Shown: positions 1-9,733 of the stretch, in pieces
Layout: each line of letters opens with the position of its first letter
Position numbering within the stretch: the first letter of the stretch is position 1
Source of the DNA: Chromohalobacter marismortui
GTDB lineage: Bacteria; Pseudomonadota; Gammaproteobacteria; Pseudomonadales; Halomonadaceae
Length of the DNA: 64,000 nt
NCBI RefSeq assembly: GCF_004364315.1
Contig: NZ_SOBR01000002.1
Coordinates: 496,001-560,000, forward strand
Direction: 5' to 3'
The notes under the pieces: model-generated
What the model was told of the DNA's origin: nothing
What the model saw: only the letters and a program-made list of their open reading frames with translations
The model's database searches: none
Translations under genes and position numbers: made by a program

Positions 1-390
1 GCTACGCGGGATCGCACTGGTGTGCAGTACCAACAGCGCCAGCCCCACGTAGAATTCGAAGCCGACACCCGTGCCGTAAAGACGGATGGCCTCGACGATG
101 AGCACCAGCATCATGCCCCAAAGCAAGATCGCGCCCCACGCCATGTGCCCCCGGTGGTGCAGTCCGCGCGCGCCGCACGTCATCAATACGCTGAACAGGA
201 CGATCAATATCGGCCCGGGATGCCCCAGCCAGACGAACAACGGCAACATCAAACCGATATAGGCCACCAACGCCATGCCGTACAGTTGGGCGAAGGTATC
301 GAAATAGCGCCGGGACTCCGGCGGCAAGGGGCAATACGGAGGCAACGCTGTGCCTCGCCCTGCCCACGGGAAATAGGTACGTAACGGCAT
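1..390 (-). CDS. Membrane protein, N-terminal part (gene runs off the window edge)
   Basis: An open frame of 130 codons reads to the first base of the window without a stop, so only the N-terminus is seen. The ATG at 390 follows an AAAGGA ribosome site 11 bases upstream. The protein has an N-terminal soluble stretch of about 40 residues, then hydrophobic segments near 38-58, 60-75, 83-100 and 108-124. The layout, and a GVGFEFY stretch, resemble the GAGFEYYF region in the membrane part of the diguanylate cyclase just upstream (631-1725). I infer a paralogous membrane sensor, perhaps another GGDEF protein, but the catalytic part is outside the window. Confidence 0.6.
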   Translation of the reverse strand, partial: MPLRTYFPWAGRGTALPPYCPLPPESRRYFDTFAQLYGMALVAYIGLMLPLFVWLGHPGPILIVLFSVLMTCGARGLHHRGHMAWGAILLWGMMLVLIVEAIRLYGTGVGFEFYVGLALLVLHTSAIPRS

Positions 391-630
391 GATGAACGAA
401 TTCCTTTGTATCGCGTTAGGCCACGTCATGCGACGGGCCTTGCCCTGTATCGACTCTTAAGCAAGGTTAGCCGTACTCGGCGCATCGAAAGGACGATTCG
501 TGTATGAATTTAGCCGCTTCGCAGCATGAAATTCGTCAAACGCGAAATAAGCAAAATGCCATGTGATCGCTTCTCTGCGCTAGGGTATCCGCCTTAGATG
601 ACACGGCCCCACACGAGATTTCCGAACATC

Positions 631-1725
631 TCACAACGTCGCCGGTCCTACGATTTCCAGATCGCTCATGACCAATTGATCGCGCCCGGCGGACTTGGCG
701 CGATACAGGCGACGATCGGCCAGGGCGATCAGTTCCTGCACGGAGGCGACTTCGTCGGAGGCAGCCAGCCCCATGGAGAATGTCACCGGCAGGGTCAGCG
801 TTTCCAGACAACACGGCTGCTCCTCAAGGCATCGGCGAATACGCGATGCTACCGTTAACGCTTCATCCCGGGTACTGTCGGGAAACACGATCAGGAATTC
901 CTCGCCCCCCACCCGCCCGAGGCGGTCTTCTTCGCGCAAAGCACCGCGCACTATATACGCCAAATGGCGCAAGACCTCGTCGCCTACCGTATGGCCATAG
1001 GTATCGTTGACTTGCTTGAAATGGTCGGCATCGAGCAGCAGCAGCGTGAAGTGGCGCTGTTGATGCCAGAGCATGTCGGCTTCGTGGAAGATGGCGCGCC
1101 GATTAGGCACCTTGGTGAGATAGTCGTGAGTGGCATCACGCCGGAAATGGTGTTCGCAGCGTTCGGTGATCGCATGCAGTCGCCACATGATGCCCCCCAG
1201 GACCAGGAAGACCATCATCAGATTGATGACCTGCAGTGCACGAGACACGCTCGCATCGCGCGTTACCCATGGAATGCCATAGGAGGGCAGCATGATCGCC
1301 ATCAAGGCGACGCTACCGATCGCAACGCTCATGCCAACCTTGTAGCGCACGCTCAGGTCGCTGATCAGGATTTCACAAAGCAACAGGAAGAAATAATATT
1401 CGAAACCGGCGTCGGGGCCGACCCACCATATGCCTATCGACAACATCAGCAGCGTGACCGCCATCTTGACGGTCATCGCCTGCTTCAGTTGCAAACGCCG
1501 ATGCAAGACCAGTGCCACCAGGTTGGCCAGGATGCAAACGACGCTCAGGACGATCATTGCCGGGATCTGCATCGCCACCAGAATGCCGGCAAACACGACA
1601 TGTCCAAGGCTGGCAATCCAGAAGATCTGCGCCATTGCCTGGTAACCGCGTCGTCGCTCCAATGGTAACCCTGGCGGGGTATCACACGACCATGTCCAGA
1701 GCCGCTGCAAGGCTCTTGAAGTCAT
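631..1725 (-). CDS. Membrane-bound diguanylate cyclase (GGDEF protein)
   Basis: 364 residues. About six membrane segments (roughly 31-52, 56-74, 85-102, 108-122, 130-147, 163-182) precede a C-terminal GGDEF domain (about 200-360). The active-site motif is GGEEF at 273-277, which is compatible with activity. An RxxD inhibitory I-site (R264, D267) sits exactly five residues before it, so product inhibition by c-di-GMP is expected. It should make c-di-GMP from two GTP at the inner membrane, in response to an unknown signal sensed by the membrane domain. The start ATG at 1725 has an AAAGGGAC ribosome site; an in-frame start 14 codons upstream lacks one. The next gene downstream looks like a paralogous membrane sensor. 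Confidence 0.9.
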   Translation of the reverse strand: MTSRALQRLWTWSCDTPPGLPLERRRGYQAMAQIFWIASLGHVVFAGILVAMQIPAMIVLSVVCILANLVALVLHRRLQLKQAMTVKMAVTLLMLSIGIWWVGPDAGFEYYFFLLLCEILISDLSVRYKVGMSVAIGSVALMAIMLPSYGIPWVTRDASVSRALQVINLMMVFLVLGGIMWRLHAITERCEHHFRRDATHDYLTKVPNRRAIFHEADMLWHQQRHFTLLLLDADHFKQVNDTYGHTVGDEVLRHLAYIVRGALREEDRLGRVGGEEFLIVFPDSTRDEALTVASRIRRCLEEQPCCLETLTLPVTFSMGLAASDEVASVQELIALADRRLYRAKSAGRDQLVMSDLEIVGPATL

Positions 1726-2056
1726 CTTGAGTCCCTTTCTTCCCGCGCACCGTCGCGTAAATCGCAACGCAATGTCCCCGCCTCCGCTGCCGTTGCAAAT
1801 TGTCAGGGCAAGGATCGTTATATGTGTCTCCGGCCTATAGCGGCCTTATCCGCCAGTCTCGGTGCCAACGCCTGTACCAGGGTCCGCTTCCAGCGGTATG
1901 TCGAAGAAAGCTTAGCCAATACACGCTAAAGTGCGAACGAAACGTAAATAAATGTTAAGCAATGGCATGACTGGTGAGCAGCGAGTGAAAATGCGAGAGT
2001 TCACATACTTGGCCCGGCTAGACGCCGGTTCTTAATGCCGAAGGATGCCGACCTCC
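1726..2056. other. Divergent intergenic region, no gene seen
   Basis: 331 bases lie between the divergent diguanylate cyclase and DoxX genes. They should hold both promoters. I found no convincing paired -35/-10 boxes, no strong hairpin and no small reading frame with a ribosome site. Confidence 0.5.
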
Positions 2057-2461
2057 ATGCAACGCTTGCTGCATCATGACGACCTGGGAAAACTGATTCT
2101 ACGCCTGGCCGTGGGTGGGCTGATCCTGCTGCATGGCATCGACAAGCTCTTGTCTCCCGCCAGCATCACGAGCATCGGTAACATGCTCGACGCCATGGGC
2201 GTCCCGGTCTTCCTCGCGTATGGAGTACTCATCGGCGAGATCGTCGCGCCGTTGATGGCCATCGTGGGATGGCAAGCGCGCATCGGCGGCCTGCTGATGG
2301 CCGGCAACATGTTGGTGGCGTTTATACTCGTCCATCACGACGCGTTGCTGACACTCGATGCGCAAGGCGGCTGGACGCTGGAGTTGCAGGGCATGTTCCT
2401 GTGCGGCGCCCTGGCGATCATGTTCATGGGCAGTGGACGCTTGGCGATGCATCCCGACTGA
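2057..2461 (+). CDS. DoxX family membrane protein
   Basis: 134 residues with four predicted membrane segments and the family's early signature (LILRLAVGGLILLHGIDKL, about residues 12-30). DoxX proteins are small inner-membrane proteins, some linked to oxidative-stress defence; the substrate here is unknown. The start is uncertain: the ATG at 2057 lies 12 bases after an AAGGA, whereas the in-frame ATG at 2045 abuts that sequence and has no ribosome site of its own. It converges on the UDG-like gene, with a 23-base gap. Confidence 0.8.
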   Translation: MQRLLHHDDLGKLILRLAVGGLILLHGIDKLLSPASITSIGNMLDAMGVPVFLAYGVLIGEIVAPLMAIVGWQARIGGLLMAGNMLVAFILVHHDALLTLDAQGGWTLELQGMFLCGALAIMFMGSGRLAMHPD

Positions 2462-2484
2462 GTCGCCGTCTTCGGCCTGCTCCG

Positions 2485-3180
2485 TCAGGACTCGGATGCC
2501 CCCTCCAGAGCGGCCAGGCGCGCGGCCAGCAGTGCCGGAAAGCGCTTGAACCAGGTTTGATTGAGTGGCGAAGGGTGCGGCAACGGCGCCAGGCGAAACT
2601 CACCTCCGCGCCCGTCAGGCAGGAAGAGCGGCGTCGTATGCACCGCCTCGAAACGGTCCTCGCGGGCCCAGAAGGCCTCGAGTTCGCGTTTGATGTCGCG
2701 TGGCTGAGCAATGGCGAACCACAAAAACGCCTCCCGCCCCAGGGTAATCAGGGTGCGGCCTTGCCAGTGTGCGATCAAAAGTTCCGCCATCAAGGGCTGA
2801 AAGCGCTTCTTGACCGCCATCGACCACGCCTTGTTGCCGAGCGGCTTGTAGGGCACGGTATTGGCCCAGAAATACTGCCGCCCCACGTCGAGCGATGCCT
2901 GGAAATCGGGCAGTGTCTCCCCGTGCAGATGTTCATGTAGCCCGGCACGCACTTTCTGGCCACCGCTGCCCACGAAGGGCGCACCATATTCGACTTCACG
3001 GCGCCCGGGGTCGCGCCCGAAAAAACCGAGCGGCGCATTGCGTGGGCCCAGGCCGATGATCGGCTCTCGCGGATCGCGGCCATGCGCGCGATACACGTCG
3101 AGATCCACGCCCTCGAGCGCGTCGGCTTCACGGCGAAATACATCGCGCAGCGTCGGGGTGAGGGTCACGTCTTGTGACAT
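2485..3180 (-). CDS. Uracil-DNA glycosylase family protein
   Basis: 231 residues. Residues 55-71 carry a GRDPG...GAPFVG motif, matching the uracil-binding and water-activating motif of family 4/5-like glycosylases (GExPG..E...G.PFVG). A C-terminal PLPHPSPLN segment fits the second active-site motif (HPSP). Such enzymes excise uracil from deaminated DNA, but family members vary in substrate and this one has no obvious iron-sulfur cysteine set near the N-terminus. I chose the ATG at 3180 because an AAAGG lies about 10 bases upstream; the longer frame starting at 3264 has no ribosome site. Confidence 0.8.
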   Translation of the reverse strand: MSQDVTLTPTLRDVFRREADALEGVDLDVYRAHGRDPREPIIGLGPRNAPLGFFGRDPGRREVEYGAPFVGSGGQKVRAGLHEHLHGETLPDFQASLDVGRQYFWANTVPYKPLGNKAWSMAVKKRFQPLMAELLIAHWQGRTLITLGREAFLWFAIAQPRDIKRELEAFWAREDRFEAVHTTPLFLPDGRGGEFRLAPLPHPSPLNQTWFKRFPALLAARLAALEGASES

Positions 3181-3272
3181 GCTTGGCATCCTTTCCAGCT
3201 CAAGGTGGCATTCAGCCACCCACGGTAGTCGCGCCCCGCCCACCGCGGGAACGGGGCGCAACATGGGACGGC

Positions 3273-3713
3273 TTACCAGCTACCGGTGTTTTCCATCGAT
3301 GCCCAGGGCTCTTGGGCGGGCAGCGCATCACCTTTTTGCAGCAGTTCCACGGAGATGCCGTCCGGCGAGCGGACGAAGGCCATGTGGCCATCACGCGGCG
3401 GGCGGTTGATGGTCACGCCATTGTCCATCAGGTATTGGCACAGGGCGTAGATGTCATCGACACGATATGCCAGGTGGCCGAAGTTGCGTCCGCCCGTGTA
3501 GGTCTCGGGGTCCCAGTTGTAGGTGAGCTCCAGCTCGGGAGCCTTCAGCTCTTGCGAGCGCTGCTCGTCGTCGGGCGCGGCGAGGAACACCAGCGTGAAG
3601 CGGCCCTTTTCGTTCTCCTTGCGGCGAACCTCCTTGAGGCCCAGCAGGTCGCAATAGAAATGCAGCGACGCGTCGAGATCGGCGACACGCACCATCGTAT
3701 GCAGGTACTGCAT
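3273..3713 (-). CDS. gloA: Lactoylglutathione lyase (glyoxalase I)
   Basis: 146 residues, a single VOC domain of the bacterial GloA type. The metal ligands are visible: H5, E62, H80 and E123. It isomerises the hemithioacetal of methylglyoxal and glutathione to S-lactoylglutathione in the cytoplasm. The loop lengths fit the short bacterial (nickel-type) enzymes rather than the longer zinc-type ones. The start has an AGGGAG ribosome site. The gene stands alone, followed by the UDG-like gene on the same strand after 92 bases. Confidence 0.95.
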   Translation of the reverse strand: MQYLHTMVRVADLDASLHFYCDLLGLKEVRRKENEKGRFTLVFLAAPDDEQRSQELKAPELELTYNWDPETYTGGRNFGHLAYRVDDIYALCQYLMDNGVTINRPPRDGHMAFVRSPDGISVELLQKGDALPAQEPWASMENTGSW

Positions 3714-3826
3714 GGTAATCTCCCTCTGATGTTATGCAGGCTAAACGTCAATGGTAAACCAGCCCGGCGATCACCGCGAACGTTGGACCGCCGGATCGCT
3801 TTGTTCATGCTTTCGCGAGGCCCTCG

Positions 3827-4366
3827 ATGACGACGTATTGCGACCATGCTCCCGACCACCCGTTCCACGGCCCGTATCATGACCACGAATACGGGTTTCC
3901 CGTGCGCGACGATGATCGGTTGTTCGAGCGCCTGATCCTGGAAATCAACCAGGCGGGCCTTTCCTGGCTGACGGTGCTCAAGAAGCGCGAGGCGTTCTCG
4001 GCGGCGTTCGATGATTTCGTCGTGACACGCGTCGCCGCCTACGACGAGACACAAAGGGCGCGTCTACTCGCCGATGCAGGTATCATCCGCAATCGACGCA
4101 AGATCGACGCGGCGATTCACAATGCCAACGTGGTGCTCGCCTTGCAGGAATCTCACGGTAGCTTCGCCGCCTGGCTCGATGCGCATCATCCACGTTCGCT
4201 GGACGAGTGGGTGCGGCTTTTCAAACGGACCTTCCGTTTCACCGGCCCGGAGATCGTCAACGAGTTCTTGATGAGTACCGGCTACCTGCCCGGGGCACAT
4301 CGCGAGGACTGTCCGATTCAACAACGGGTACGCGCACAACGGCCGCCGTGGCTGACCGCCGAATGA
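3827..4366 (+). CDS. tag: DNA-3-methyladenine glycosylase I
   Basis: 179 residues, close to the family length. The N-terminal CDHAP...YHDHEYG stretch and the QAGLSWLTVLKKRE segment (about 42-55) are diagnostic of Tag. Its zinc-binding residues are recognisable: a cysteine at 5, a histidine near 18, and an H-x3-C pair near the C-terminus (in GAHREDCP). It removes 3-methyladenine from alkylated DNA. It is followed 44 bases later by a YdjM-like membrane protein on the same strand. Confidence 0.95.
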   Translation: MTTYCDHAPDHPFHGPYHDHEYGFPVRDDDRLFERLILEINQAGLSWLTVLKKREAFSAAFDDFVVTRVAAYDETQRARLLADAGIIRNRRKIDAAIHNANVVLALQESHGSFAAWLDAHHPRSLDEWVRLFKRTFRFTGPEIVNEFLMSTGYLPGAHREDCPIQQRVRAQRPPWLTAE

Positions 4367-4410
4367 ATGCCCCCCCGGAAACACGCTGCCGTCAAGGGAG
4401 ATCATAGCGC

Positions 4411-5484
4411 ATGGATTCACTGACGCAGGCCTGCCTCGGCGCCGCCATCGGCGGCACCGTGCTGGGCCGCCGCCTCGGCCGCAAGGCGATCATCGCCGGC
4501 GCCGCACTCGGCACGCTACCCGATCTCGATGTGGTCATCGATTATGGCGATGCCGTGGCGGACTATACCTATCATCGCGGTTTCAGCCATTCGCTGTTCA
4601 TACTGGCGGCGTTGGCATTGTCGCTGACCTTGCTGGCCAGGGCGGGAGAACGCTGGCGACGCGTCACGCCGCCCATCGGTACGCTGCGCTGGGGGTTGCT
4701 GTTCGGCGGCTGCCTGCTGACGCACCCCCTGCTGGACGCCTTCACTACCTATGGCACCCAGCTCTGGTGGCCATTGGCCACGCCCCCGGTGAGCTGGCAC
4801 AGCATCTTCATCATCGACCCGCTTTTCACGCTGCCGTTGCTGGTAGGCATCGTCGCGGCCCTGATCAAGGGCGATTCGCCACGCCTGTTGGGCTGGGGGC
4901 TGACGCTCGCCTGCTTTTATCTGACCTTCGCGGTCGCCGCACAGAACACGATCACCGCACGCATCGCCCCGAGTCTCGCCAGTCTGGGACTCGACGAGGC
5001 CCCGCGCCTGGTTCAGCCGACACCGTTCAACACCCTGCTGTGGCGCGTCACGGTGGTCGAGGATGGCACCTATTACGAGGGGGTCGTGAGCCTCTTCGAC
5101 GGCCAGACACCGCTGGCACTGACCCAACTGCCGCGGGGGGCCGAATGGGAAGACACGGCACTCGCCACGGCGGCCGGGCAACGCCTGCAATGGTTTGCCG
5201 GGCCTTTCCTGCGCTATCGCACCGAGGAACGCCAGGGCACCGCCAAGCTGATCGCCACCGACCTGCGGCTGGGCACTCCGGGCTACCACATGTTCAACTT
5301 CACCCTGGCCGAGCGCCGCGGCGATGATTGGTATCCCATCGACAGCGAACGTGTCGCCGGCGCACGTCCCGACAGGACCGCCTTCGTCTCACTCTTCCAG
5401 CGCCTGTTCGAACCGCAAGCCAGCACCTGCCTATCGCTGGAAGACCGCCAGGCGCAGTGCCTCGTCCCGAGAACCCCGCCCTGA
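4411..5484 (+). CDS. YdjM-type membrane-bound metal-dependent hydrolase
   Basis: 357 residues. The N-terminus MDSLTQACLGAAIGG, the LPDLDVV acidic site and the HRGFSHSLF histidine motif (about 52-62) are typical of PF04307. Several membrane helices fill residues 60-190, and a soluble C-terminal domain of about 150 residues follows. E. coli YdjM is LexA-regulated and its substrate is unknown; I saw no LexA box upstream here. The start has a GGGAG ribosome site. Confidence 0.85.
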   Translation: MDSLTQACLGAAIGGTVLGRRLGRKAIIAGAALGTLPDLDVVIDYGDAVADYTYHRGFSHSLFILAALALSLTLLARAGERWRRVTPPIGTLRWGLLFGGCLLTHPLLDAFTTYGTQLWWPLATPPVSWHSIFIIDPLFTLPLLVGIVAALIKGDSPRLLGWGLTLACFYLTFAVAAQNTITARIAPSLASLGLDEAPRLVQPTPFNTLLWRVTVVEDGTYYEGVVSLFDGQTPLALTQLPRGAEWEDTALATAAGQRLQWFAGPFLRYRTEERQGTAKLIATDLRLGTPGYHMFNFTLAERRGDDWYPIDSERVAGARPDRTAFVSLFQRLFEPQASTCLSLEDRQAQCLVPRTPP

Positions 5485-5493
5485 CACAAAGAA

Positions 5494-5514
5494 GGCGGCT
5501 CATCATGAGCCGCC
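5494..5514 (-). terminator. Intrinsic terminator of azoR
   Basis: Perfect 9-base arms GGCGGCTCA/TGAGCCGCC with a 3-base loop. Read on the minus strand, the stem is followed by TTCTTTGTG. It lies between the convergent YdjM-like gene and azoR, so it may also stop the plus-strand transcript. Confidence 0.75.
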
Positions 5515-5548
5515 CTCGGCGTGGTTTCGCTACTATCATGCCGCGGGC

Positions 5549-6163
5549 TCAGAGGCGTTCCACCGTGTAATTCGTCACCGCCTCACGCGCTTCGCCCATG
5601 GCCTGGTCTCGTACCGCTTCGCCCATGTTCAGACCTTCGGCATAGATCCAGTCGATGTCGCGAATGCCGATCAAGCCCAGCAGACTGCTGACGTGGCCGG
5701 TCTGGGTATCCATCGCGGTGCCGGCATACTGGCCGCCACGTGCCGCCAGTACCAGTGCACGCTTGCCCTCGACCAACCCCACCGGGCCGTTCTCCGTATA
5801 CTTGAACGTCTTGCCGGCACGCAGTACACGATCGAACCAGGCCTTGAGCTGACTCGGGATACCCAGGTTATAAAGCGGCACCGCCAGCACGATGAGATCG
5901 TGCGCCAGGAGTTCCTCGATCAGCGTGTCGGAGCGCGCCGCCAACTCCCGTTGGACCGCATCACGCGCGGCGGGCTCGGTCATCCAGCTCGCCATTTCGG
6001 CACCATCGAGATGCGGCAGGTCGAGCGCGACGACATCACGCTCGGTGAGTTGAATATCGTCGCGCGCACCGAGCTGCGCCTTGAAATGCGTCGCCAGCGC
6101 GCGTGACTGACCATGCTCGCCGAGGATGGAAGCGGTCACCAACAAAATATTGCGAACGGCCAT
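5549..6163 (-). CDS. azoR: FMN-dependent NADH-azoreductase
   Basis: 204 residues, the usual AzoR size. It has a flavodoxin-like fold with the FMN phosphate loop after strand 1 (LLVTASILGEHGQSRAL, about 7-23), the PLYNLGIPSQLKAWFDRVLRAGKTF block (about 95-120) that binds the flavin ring, and an ARGG motif near 140. It reduces quinones and azo compounds with NADH in the cytoplasm, mainly to protect against electrophilic quinones. The start has a GAGAGGAA ribosome site. Confidence 0.93.
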   Translation of the reverse strand: MAVRNILLVTASILGEHGQSRALATHFKAQLGARDDIQLTERDVVALDLPHLDGAEMASWMTEPAARDAVQRELAARSDTLIEELLAHDLIVLAVPLYNLGIPSQLKAWFDRVLRAGKTFKYTENGPVGLVEGKRALVLAARGGQYAGTAMDTQTGHVSSLLGLIGIRDIDWIYAEGLNMGEAVRDQAMGEAREAVTNYTVERL

Positions 6164-6317
6164 GCGAAATTCCTCTCATTGAATCAGGGCATATGCTGCG
6201 AATAGGGGTATTATTCGTTGCCCTTTTTGAAAAGAAAAACGCAAAAAAACCCATACATCGTTCTACAAAAACGAATGATCACGCATCTTCCTGATCGTCG
6301 CCTCGGTCACGCCGCTT

Positions 6318-7106
6318 TCAATGGCTGCGCTCCACGCCCTGGCCACAGCCCAACAGCGTTCGGCCATCCTCCTCCACACGCACGCGAACGGGGTATGGCT
6401 TGCCGCTCATGCTGTCGAAACAGGCGCGCGCCTCGAGCTCGATGATTATCGGCGAGCCGGCATCACCGGCCTCGAGCGTCATGGACGCCTGATGGCCGTT
6501 CTCGAGCTGGGTGACCCGATAATCCAGCGTACGCTGCTGCTCGCCATACTGCGTCACCAGGGTGAGTCGCGGTGCCTTCCGGGCGAGTGCGAGCGTCCAG
6601 CCCGGTTCATTGCCCTGTCCCTTGAAGATGACATTCGGAGCTTGCGCGCGCGTGGTCGCCTCGCGACGGGCCTCTTGCTGGCATGCCAGTTGGCCGTTGT
6701 CGCTTTCGACGTGCGCTTCATCGCCCTGCTGCGCAAACGTCAGAGTCCCCTTGCGGTAACGCTTGCCCTCGGCGACAACGCTACGTTCGAGCGCGTAGTA
6801 CCCCTGCCCCGACCACAACCGCAGGTTATCTCCGGGCGAGGCCGAAATGAGATCCTGTGCCGGTGTGCAACGCCAAGATACGAATGCCTCCGCACCGTCG
6901 GCAAAGAAGGCACTCGGCAGCAATGGCGATTCAGGCTCGCTGGAGGTTGCATCCGGTGCTTCAAGACGCGGCGGCGTAGTGAGGCTATCGCCCGACACAT
7001 CGCGTACCTGGGGTGGGCCATCGGAGCTCGCGCAACCACCCAGCACGGCCATGCATACCAAACCCGACAAGACGTGCCATGCACGCCGAGATACCTTGGG
7101 GAACAT
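6318..7106 (-). CDS. Lipoprotein with MliC-like and COG3650 domains
   Basis: 262 residues. A signal peptide ends in lipobox VLGGC (about 21-25), so it is a lipoprotein. Residues about 78-148 (SWRC..., GKRYRKG..., QGDEAHVESDNGQLAC) match the MliC/PliC lysozyme-inhibitor domain. Residues about 165-255 (FKGQGNEPGW..., ARACFDSMSGKPYPVRV...) match the COG3650 family. The first domain suggests protection of the wall from C-type lysozyme. The role of the second is unknown. The two are fused here. Confidence 0.8.
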   Translation of the reverse strand: MFPKVSRRAWHVLSGLVCMAVLGGCASSDGPPQVRDVSGDSLTTPPRLEAPDATSSEPESPLLPSAFFADGAEAFVSWRCTPAQDLISASPGDNLRLWSGQGYYALERSVVAEGKRYRKGTLTFAQQGDEAHVESDNGQLACQQEARREATTRAQAPNVIFKGQGNEPGWTLALARKAPRLTLVTQYGEQQRTLDYRVTQLENGHQASMTLEAGDAGSPIIIELEARACFDSMSGKPYPVRVRVEEDGRTLLGCGQGVERSH

Positions 7107-7242
7107 TCAGCTTCTCCTTGCGCCTTGCTGGCCAGAACACGACCCCACGTCAACGTGAGCCCTGTTCCATGCGATATCGTTCAATCAATGACGGCCGATA
7201 GCATAACAGCCCTCATGCCGAGAGAAACGCCCTTCCATGAGA

Positions 7243-7276
7243 AACGCGCCGCCGAGCATTGGCTCGACGGCGCGTT
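7243..7276 (-). terminator. Intrinsic terminator of metE
   Basis: Long stem AACGCGCCG...CGGCGCGTT with an inner CGAGC/GCTCG extension and one mismatch, about 20 bases past the metE stop on the minus strand. It is followed by only a short T run (TTTCTC). Confidence 0.65.
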
Positions 7277-7297
7277 CATGGCATCGACGCAACAGCC

Positions 7298-9583
7298 TTA
7301 TGCGTAGCGGCGACGCAGTTCCTTGGCCGCATCGACCATGTTGGCCAGCGCCGGCTCGACTTCCGCCCAGCCACGCGTCTTCAGGCCGCAGTCCGGGTTG
7401 ACCCAGAGCCGTTCGGCGGGAATCTTCTCGGCGGCTTTTTCCATCAGTTGCACCATCCAGTCCACCTCGGGAATGTTCGGGGAGTGGATGTCATACACGC
7501 CAGGGCCGATCTCGTTGGGGTAGGCGAAGTCTTGGAAGGCGTCGAGCAGCTCCATGTCCGAACGCGACGTCTCGATGGTGATCACATCGGCATCCAGCGC
7601 CGCGATCGCTGCGATGATGTCGTTGAACTCCGAGTAGCACATGTGGGTGTGGATCTGCGTCTCGTCGCGGGCCACCGCCGCACTCAGCTTGAAGCTTTCC
7701 ACTGCCCAGTCGAGGTAGCGCTGCCATTCACCCTGCCGCAGCGGCAGGCCTTCACGCAGTGCCGGCTCGTCGATCTGGATGATCTTGATGCCCGCCGCCT
7801 CGAGATCCGCGACTTCGTCACGCAGGGACAAGGCAATCTGCCGGCAGGTGGCATCGCGTGGTTGATCATCGCGCACGAAGGACCACTGCAGGATCGTCAC
7901 CGGCCCGGTGAGCATGCCCTTCATGGGCTTGTCGGTCAGCGATTGCGCGTACTCGCTCCAGCGCACCGTCATCGGTCCGGGACGGCTTACATCGCCGAAG
8001 ATCACCGGCGGTTTCACGCAGCGCGAGCCGTAACTCTGCACCCAGCCGAAACGTGTGAAGGCAAAGCCATCGAGCAGTTCGCCGAAATACTCGACCATAT
8101 CGTTACGTTCGGGTTCGCCGTGGACCGGCACGTCGATCTCCAGGGCTTGCTGGCGCTCGACGGCATGGACAATCTCCTCACGCATGCGGGTCTCGTAGGC
8201 ATCCCGGCTCAGCTCGCCATTCTTGAAGGCGCGGCGCGCGGCCCGGATGTCCTGCGTCTGCGGGAACGAACCGATGGTGGTGGTCGGAAACAGCGGCAGA
8301 TCCAGGTGACGGTGCTGCGCCTTGGCACGTGCAGCGTAAGGGCTCGTGCGTTCGGCATCGGCGGCGGAGATGCCCGCCAGACGCTCGCCCACGGCGGGCT
8401 TGTGGATGCGTGGGGAATGGCGGCGCGCCTCCAGCGCTTGCGTGGCGGCATCCAGGCGTGCCGTTTCCTCGGCAGTGGCACGCCCGTCGAGCAGGTGTGC
8501 CAAGGTGACGATTTCATCGAGCTTCTGGCGTGCGAAGGCCAGCCAACTCTTGAGTTCGGCATCGAGGTCGGTTTCCGCCTCGAGATCCACCGGCACGTGC
8601 AGCAACGAGCAGGACGCCGAGATCCATAGACGCTCACCGAGACGCGCACGAGCGACTTGCAAGCGCTCGCGCAGTGCCGCCAAGTCGGCGCGCCAGATGT
8701 TACGTCCATCGATGGCGCCGAGGGACAGCACCTTGTAGGTAGGCAGACGGTCGAGAACGGCGTCGAGCTGTTCGGGTCCGCGTACCGTATCGATATGCAG
8801 CCCGGCGACCGGCAAGCCGACGGCCAGGCCCAGGTTGTCACCCAGGGCGCCGAAATAGGTGGCCACCAGAAGCTTGACCCGCGCGGATTGCAACTTGTTG
8901 TAGGCAGCCTCGAAGGCCTGACGCCAGTCACGGGGCAAATCCTGTACCAGCGCCGGCTCGTCGAGCTGCACCCATGCCACGCCCTGCGCGGCCAGACGCT
9001 CGAGGATCTCGCCATACACCGGCAACAACGCATCGAGCAGGGTCAGACGGTCGAGGCCCTCGCTTTTTTCCTTGGCCAGCCACAACCAGCTCACCGGCCC
9101 CATCAGAGCCACCTTGACCGGGTGTCCTTCGGCCTGGGCTTCGGCGACCTCGTCGAACAATCGCGTAGAGGCTATCCGAAAACGTTGCCCGGTATGCAGC
9201 TCAGGGACCAGATAATGATAGTTGGTGTCGAAATACTTGGTCATCTCGCAAGCCGCCGCCGGCTCGCCGGTAGGCGCCCGGCCACGTGCCATGCGGAACG
9301 TCGTATCCAGGTCGACGTCGCCCTCGACGGCCCCGAAACGCGGCGGCACCGCCCCCACCAACGCGCTGACGTTGAGCACCTGGTCATAGAACGCGAAATC
9401 GCCCACGGTGACGAGATCGAGTCCTGCATCGCGACTGGCTTGCCAGTGTGCGGCACGCAACGCCTTGCCGCATTGCTCTAGCGAGGCCTGGTCGATATCG
9501 CCTTTCCAATAGGCCTCGACGGCCTTTTTCAACTCACGGTTAGCGCCAATGCGCGGATAGCCCAGAATGTGTGCCAGCGCCAT
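7298..9583 (-). CDS. metE: Cobalamin-independent methionine synthase
   Basis: 761 residues. It transfers the methyl group of 5-methyltetrahydropteroyl-triglutamate to homocysteine. The C-terminal half has the zinc ligands in HTHMCYSEF (His and Cys), in the following ITIETSRSD (Glu), and in [10 protein letters not shown] (Cys); the N-terminal duplicated barrel is also complete. I chose ATG 9583, seven bases after an AAGGAG site; the longer frame to 9691 has none. It is divergent from metR, the classic arrangement in which MetR with homocysteine activates metE. Confidence 0.97.
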   Translation of the reverse strand: MALAHILGYPRIGANRELKKAVEAYWKGDIDQASLEQCGKALRAAHWQASRDAGLDLVTVGDFAFYDQVLNVSALVGAVPPRFGAVEGDVDLDTTFRMARGRAPTGEPAAACEMTKYFDTNYHYLVPELHTGQRFRIASTRLFDEVAEAQAEGHPVKVALMGPVSWLWLAKEKSEGLDRLTLLDALLPVYGEILERLAAQGVAWVQLDEPALVQDLPRDWRQAFEAAYNKLQSARVKLLVATYFGALGDNLGLAVGLPVAGLHIDTVRGPEQLDAVLDRLPTYKVLSLGAIDGRNIWRADLAALRERLQVARARLGERLWISASCSLLHVPVDLEAETDLDAELKSWLAFARQKLDEIVTLAHLLDGRATAEETARLDAATQALEARRHSPRIHKPAVGERLAGISAADAERTSPYAARAKAQHRHLDLPLFPTTTIGSFPQTQDIRAARRAFKNGELSRDAYETRMREEIVHAVERQQALEIDVPVHGEPERNDMVEYFGELLDGFAFTRFGWVQSYGSRCVKPPVIFGDVSRPGPMTVRWSEYAQSLTDKPMKGMLTGPVTILQWSFVRDDQPRDATCRQIALSLRDEVADLEAAGIKIIQIDEPALREGLPLRQGEWQRYLDWAVESFKLSAAVARDETQIHTHMCYSEFNDIIAAIAALDADVITIETSRSDMELLDAFQDFAYPNEIGPGVYDIHSPNIPEVDWMVQLMEKAAEKIPAERLWVNPDCGLKTRGWAEVEPALANMVDAAKELRRRYA

Positions 9584-9627
9584 CGTGTTCTCCTTGCAGT
9601 ATGCGGCTAGAATACGTGCCTTTACAT

Positions 9628-9649
9628 TCACGGCGTCGCGATGCCGTGA
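9628..9649. promoter_or_regulatory. Inverted repeat in the metE-metR intergenic region
   Basis: TCACGGC and GCCGTGA arms around an 8-base spacer, 45 bases upstream of the metE start and 85 upstream of metR. It does not match the E. coli MetR consensus (TGAA-N5-TTCA), which I did not find cleanly here. It is a candidate operator or a metE leader hairpin. Confidence 0.35.
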
Positions 9650-9733
9650 TGTGCTGGCGGGCAGTCTCGCTGGCAGTAGTGCGTGAATCAAACTAAATTA
9701 ACTAATCATTAAAATGAACGGCCCTCATACACC

